From Planctomycetota bacterium (GTDB taxonomy: Bacteria > Planctomycetota > GCA-002687715 > DRQF01): 8,571 nt of DNA. Both the position numbers and the translations under genes were made by a program. The stretch is taken from assembly GCA_024275615.1 (NCBI GenBank), contig JAJRYU010000019.1, positions 1 to 8,571 of the forward strand, in the 5' to 3' direction. Positions 6,514 through 8,571 of the stretch are shown here, piece after piece (position 1 is the first letter of the stretch; every line of letters begins with the position of its first letter). Under the pieces are notes generated by a model. It worked only from the letters and a program-made list of their open reading frames with translations. It was not told the origin of the DNA and did not search any database.

Positions 6514-7899
6514 CTATTTGTATTTGGCCTTGACGTATTTGCGCCAAGTGCGCTCAAAGTCCGCAACGGATGTGCCAAAACCATTGGTGATCCCTGCTCG
6601 GACAGCTTCGAGGCCTCGGCTCTTGGCCCCCTTCATGGCGTTCAGCAGTTTCAGGTATTGTTCGCGGTTGTGGTTGAAGAGCCATTCCGTGATGCTGAAA
6701 CCTTGAGCAAGGTTGTCTTTGTCCAAGGCGTTGAGGGGTTTCTTCGATAGTTCATCAACAGGGACATCATCGCCGGCCTTGACCAGACCCTTTGTCTGTG
6801 GGCGACCATCCTTGGTGTTGTATTCCTTGCCGGCTATGCCGCCACCACCGGCGTACTTGGCTTTCGTCGACATATTGACGCGACCGAACTTGATGCCGCT
6901 GAACATTTCCTCGACAAGGTGCCCGAAACCCTCTGACATCCACGCGGGATCCTTGCCCCGCAGGTTGTAGGCTTGGAGCATGACTCCGAGTTCATGGAGC
7001 AGCACGTTTTCAACATTCTCCGGTTGCTCGGCGATGACGGACATGAATCGCTTGTTGGGAATAAGGTGCCCGGCGGGGCGATCGCGGAAGCCCTTCTTCT
7101 CCTCGTCGGTGAACTGGTAATATTCCGAATAGACGGTGATCCAGTCCTGGAACTGCTGAGTTGTTTCGAACGTCCAAACGTGGGCGCGGCCGCCGAAGAA
7201 CTGAGCGCGGCGGGCTTCGGGAATGTCAAAGGTCTCCATGTACCAGTCGTAGACTTCTTCAGCCAGTTTGACATATTTGGTGAAGAACTTGATGGGAATG
7301 GAGGTATGGAAGACAAAGTGCTTGCTTGTGCTGATGAGGATGTCTTCGCCTGTTTCCTTGCGATGTTTTTCCATGCGGGCACGATCTTGTTCGCCCATTT
7401 GCAGCCAAGAGCCTTTGTAGAGCGTATATCCCTTTGAGCGCATGACGTCTTCGTAGGAATGCCAAATATCTTCCCCGTCTTTTTCCCACTTGTTGTTCCA
7501 CTTGCGTTTCAGGGTTTTCTTGATCCAACCGTTCTTGTACCAAGTAAATCCTTGCGCGAGCATCTTGTCCTTGACGAGAGCCTTCCGTGCTTTCTTGGCC
7601 TTACTTCTCGTAAACCACTTTTCGCCGACTTTGACGAAGCCGAGCTTAGCCCTTGCGCCTTCATGATCTTCGTCGAGTTCCAGAACTTCTTTCATCATCT
7701 TGCGGCCAGCCTTGCGCACTTTTGAGTCCTTGGCAGACATGGCCCAACTGGCGACATCGAAGATGGCTTCTGGATCTGTGAAGTCACAGGCCTCGATTTT
7801 TTTCTCAAGTTCAGCCTGTGGAGTTTGGGCGAAAGCGGTCCCGCCAGCCAATAAGAACACCGCCAGCATCGCTGACAACAACAAAGAAGAGTTCCTCAT
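6514..7899 (-). CDS. Secreted gluzincin-like protein with degenerate HExxH and three tryptophan repeats
   Basis: ATG 7899 is chosen because AGGAG (7907-7911) stands 7 nt upstream and a clean signal peptide follows (hydrophobic 6-19, cleavage at AFA|Q after residue 24). The frame stays open to 8133, but that extension is unlike protein. The product is 461 residues. Residues 25-185 are highly charged, Lys-rich, and contain three copies of G-[FY]-x6-W: G87-W95, G117-W125 and G157-W165. Residues about 190-335 look like a secreted MA-clan (gluzincin) metallopeptidase domain. It has a HELG helix at 302-305 and the downstream WMSEGFGHLVEE (320-331), where the third zinc-ligand Glu normally sits. The second motif histidine is replaced by Val306, so zinc hydrolysis may be lost. 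No specific family name is certain. It ends 18 nt from a strong terminator. Confidence 0.8.
   Translation of the reverse strand: MRNSSLLLSAMLAVFLLAGGTAFAQTPQAELEKKIEACDFTDPEAIFDVASWAMSAKDSKVRKAGRKMMKEVLELDEDHEGARAKLGFVKVGEKWFTRSKAKKARKALVKDKMLAQGFTWYKNGWIKKTLKRKWNNKWEKDGEDIWHSYEDVMRSKGYTLYKGSWLQMGEQDRARMEKHRKETGEDILISTSKHFVFHTSIPIKFFTKYVKLAEEVYDWYMETFDIPEARRAQFFGGRAHVWTFETTQQFQDWITVYSEYYQFTDEEKKGFRDRPAGHLIPNKRFMSVIAEQPENVENVLLHELGVMLQAYNLRGKDPAWMSEGFGHLVEEMFSGIKFGRVNMSTKAKYAGGGGIAGKEYNTKDGRPQTKGLVKAGDDVPVDELSKKPLNALDKDNLAQGFSITEWLFNHNREQYLKLLNAMKGAKSRGLEAVRAGITNGFGTSVADFERTWRKYVKAKYK
7405..7641 (-). repeat. Three degenerate protein repeats G-[FY]-x6-W within the gluzincin-like gene
   Basis: GFVKVGEKW (87-95), GFTWYKNGW (117-125) and GYTLYKGSW (157-165) share the same glycine-to-tryptophan spacing and a basic residue in the centre. 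They are separated by Lys/Arg- and Glu-rich linkers of 21 and 31 residues. The DNA is not visibly repeated, so these are old, diverged copies or a recurring structural motif. Confidence 0.6.
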
Positions 7900-7906
7900 G
7901 GACTTG

Positions 7907-7911
7907 CTCCT
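7907..7911 (-). promoter_or_regulatory. Strong ribosome-binding site deciding the gluzincin-like start
   Basis: AGGAG on the minus strand lies 7 nt before ATG 7899. It rejects the longer open frame that begins at 8133. Confidence 0.75.
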
Positions 7912-8073
7912 GATTTGAATCTCGTTGATGCCCATTTTCACGTGGTGGGCAACAGAATCTGCATCTTGGTTTTTTTGACTGTATCGTCCTGGCGTGCGGA
8001 AAACTCGTCCACATGCCCTTGTTAACCTATCGTCTCCGAACCAGACTCTACCAAAGATCGCCTCCAAACCAGC

Positions 8074-8098
8074 AAAAAACAGCCCTACCAGGGAGCTG
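8074..8098 (-). terminator. Candidate intrinsic terminator of the PRPP synthase gene
   Basis: On the minus strand CAG-CT-CCCT, loop GGT, AGGG-CTG forms a 7-bp stem with a 2-nt bulge and is followed at once by six T. It lies about 115 nt after the PRPP synthase stop and would separate that gene from the gluzincin-like gene downstream. Confidence 0.5.
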
Positions 8099-8213
8099 TA
8101 AATCCTGCTTTTTGGCTCTCCTTGAGAGATCACAGCGCTAGGAAACGACGGCTGCCGGTCGATCCGCCAAGGATTAAACCGGGCAGTTTCAAGTTAGATA
8201 CGGTGTTTTCGGC

Positions 8214-8571
8214 CTACTTGAGAAGTTGACTCACCGAAAGCTTCTGATTGATGTTGTAGATCACACTGGCAAACAAGGGCGCCACAGAGACTTCATGATA
8301 CCAGGCGTGCTCGGCACAGAATTCTGGTCCTCGGTGCACGGCATTTGTCCCGATGAGGTCATCAAAAACCCCTTCGGCGTGTGCGTTTTCGAACTTTTCG
8401 ACGGCGTTGCCGTTCAGGAACGGCATGGCACAGGCCAAATGAACACGCTGGGCGCCGTTGTCCTTGAGGAGTTTTGCCGCCGTGAGGAGCGTGCCCCCTG
8501 TGGCGATCAAATCGTCTGGCATGAGGACATCCTTGCCCTCCACCTCGCCTACCAAACGCATGCTCTCAATG
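8214..8571 (-). CDS. prs: Ribose-phosphate pyrophosphokinase (PRPP synthase), C-terminal part, partial
   Basis: The frame is open to the right edge, so this is the last 118 residues of a family that is usually about 310-320 long; the in-frame ATG at 8561 is internal. PRPP synthase makes 5-phosphoribosyl diphosphate from ribose 5-phosphate and ATP in the cytoplasm, feeding purine, pyrimidine, histidine, tryptophan and NAD synthesis. VGEVEGKDV leads into the PRPP-binding loop DDLIATGGTL. The NGNAVEKFE and FDDLIGTNAV segments follow in their usual order, and the C-terminus reads YHEVSVAPLFASVIYNIN then SVSQLL. In common bacterial Prs the loop reads DDMIDTGGT, so the fifth position, Asp, is Ala here. 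The loop and the region after it are more divergent than in E. coli-type enzymes, and a Prs-like paralogue cannot be ruled out. It lies upstream of the gluzincin-like gene on the same strand. Confidence 0.85.
   Translation of the reverse strand, partial: IESMRLVGEVEGKDVLMPDDLIATGGTLLTAAKLLKDNGAQRVHLACAMPFLNGNAVEKFENAHAEGVFDDLIGTNAVHRGPEFCAEHAWYHEVSVAPLFASVIYNINQKLSVSQLLK

Larger units (their letters stand above)
7900..8213. other. Intergenic region, 314 bp, between the PRPP synthase stop and the gluzincin-like start
   Basis: No gene is supported here. Besides the ribosome-binding site at 7907-7911 and the terminator candidate at 8074-8098, a short CTCTC/GAGAG hairpin occurs on the minus strand near 8115-8127. 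The promoter of the gluzincin-like gene should lie between about 7930 and 8070 on the minus strand, but I see no well-matched -35/-10 pair. Confidence 0.45.

Noticed and set aside
6834..7437. Open frames on both strands over the gluzincin-like gene (182 and 154 residues)
   Set aside because: Low-complexity Ser/Pro/Arg sequence in one and no start signal in either; both are shadows of the 461-residue gene.
7900..8133. 78-residue N-terminal extension of the gluzincin-like protein
   Set aside because: It would put the signal peptide in the middle of the protein, and AGGAG 7 nt before ATG 7899 marks the true start.

Overview
The window comes from a Gram-negative-type bacterium with a well-developed cell envelope. 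Codon use is similar across all genes, base composition is moderate, and no mobile element, CRISPR array, rRNA or tRNA was seen. The cargo (signal-peptide and lipoprotein genes, an O-antigen-ligase-type membrane protein with a TPR tail, and a peptidase-like protein with tryptophan repeats) would suit an uncultured Planctomycetota-like lineage. That is an impression from protein style, not proof.

Layout. At the left edge (1-481, minus) lies the N-terminal part of a glycine-rich lipoprotein gene that runs out of the window. A 447-bp non-coding divergent region follows. A plus-strand cluster then occupies 929-6353: an O-antigen ligase/polymerase-family membrane protein fused to TPRs, a 95-residue membrane-anchored protein whose start overlaps the previous stop by 4 nt, and, after an 80-nt gap, a large secreted M14-type zinc carboxypeptidase. 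A stop-to-stop intergenic region (6354-6513) carries a perfect 14-bp hairpin that should terminate transcription from both sides. On the minus strand, 6514-7899 encodes a secreted gluzincin-like protein with a degenerate zinc motif. Beyond a 314-bp gap, the C-terminal third of a ribose-phosphate pyrophosphokinase (8214-8571) runs off the right edge.

How it fits together. Four of the five genes are predicted to act at or outside the inner membrane. The plus-strand cluster looks like an envelope unit: a glycan polymerase/ligase-like enzyme, a tightly coupled small anchored protein, and possibly a peptide-trimming enzyme. The PRPP synthase is housekeeping and is probably terminated separately from the peptidase-like gene downstream of it. 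No complete, clearly new system is visible. The observations most worth checking are the lost second zinc histidine in the minus-strand peptidase-like protein, its three evenly built G-[FY]-x6-W repeats, the coupled double-anchored small protein, and an Asp-to-Ala change in the PRPP-binding loop.
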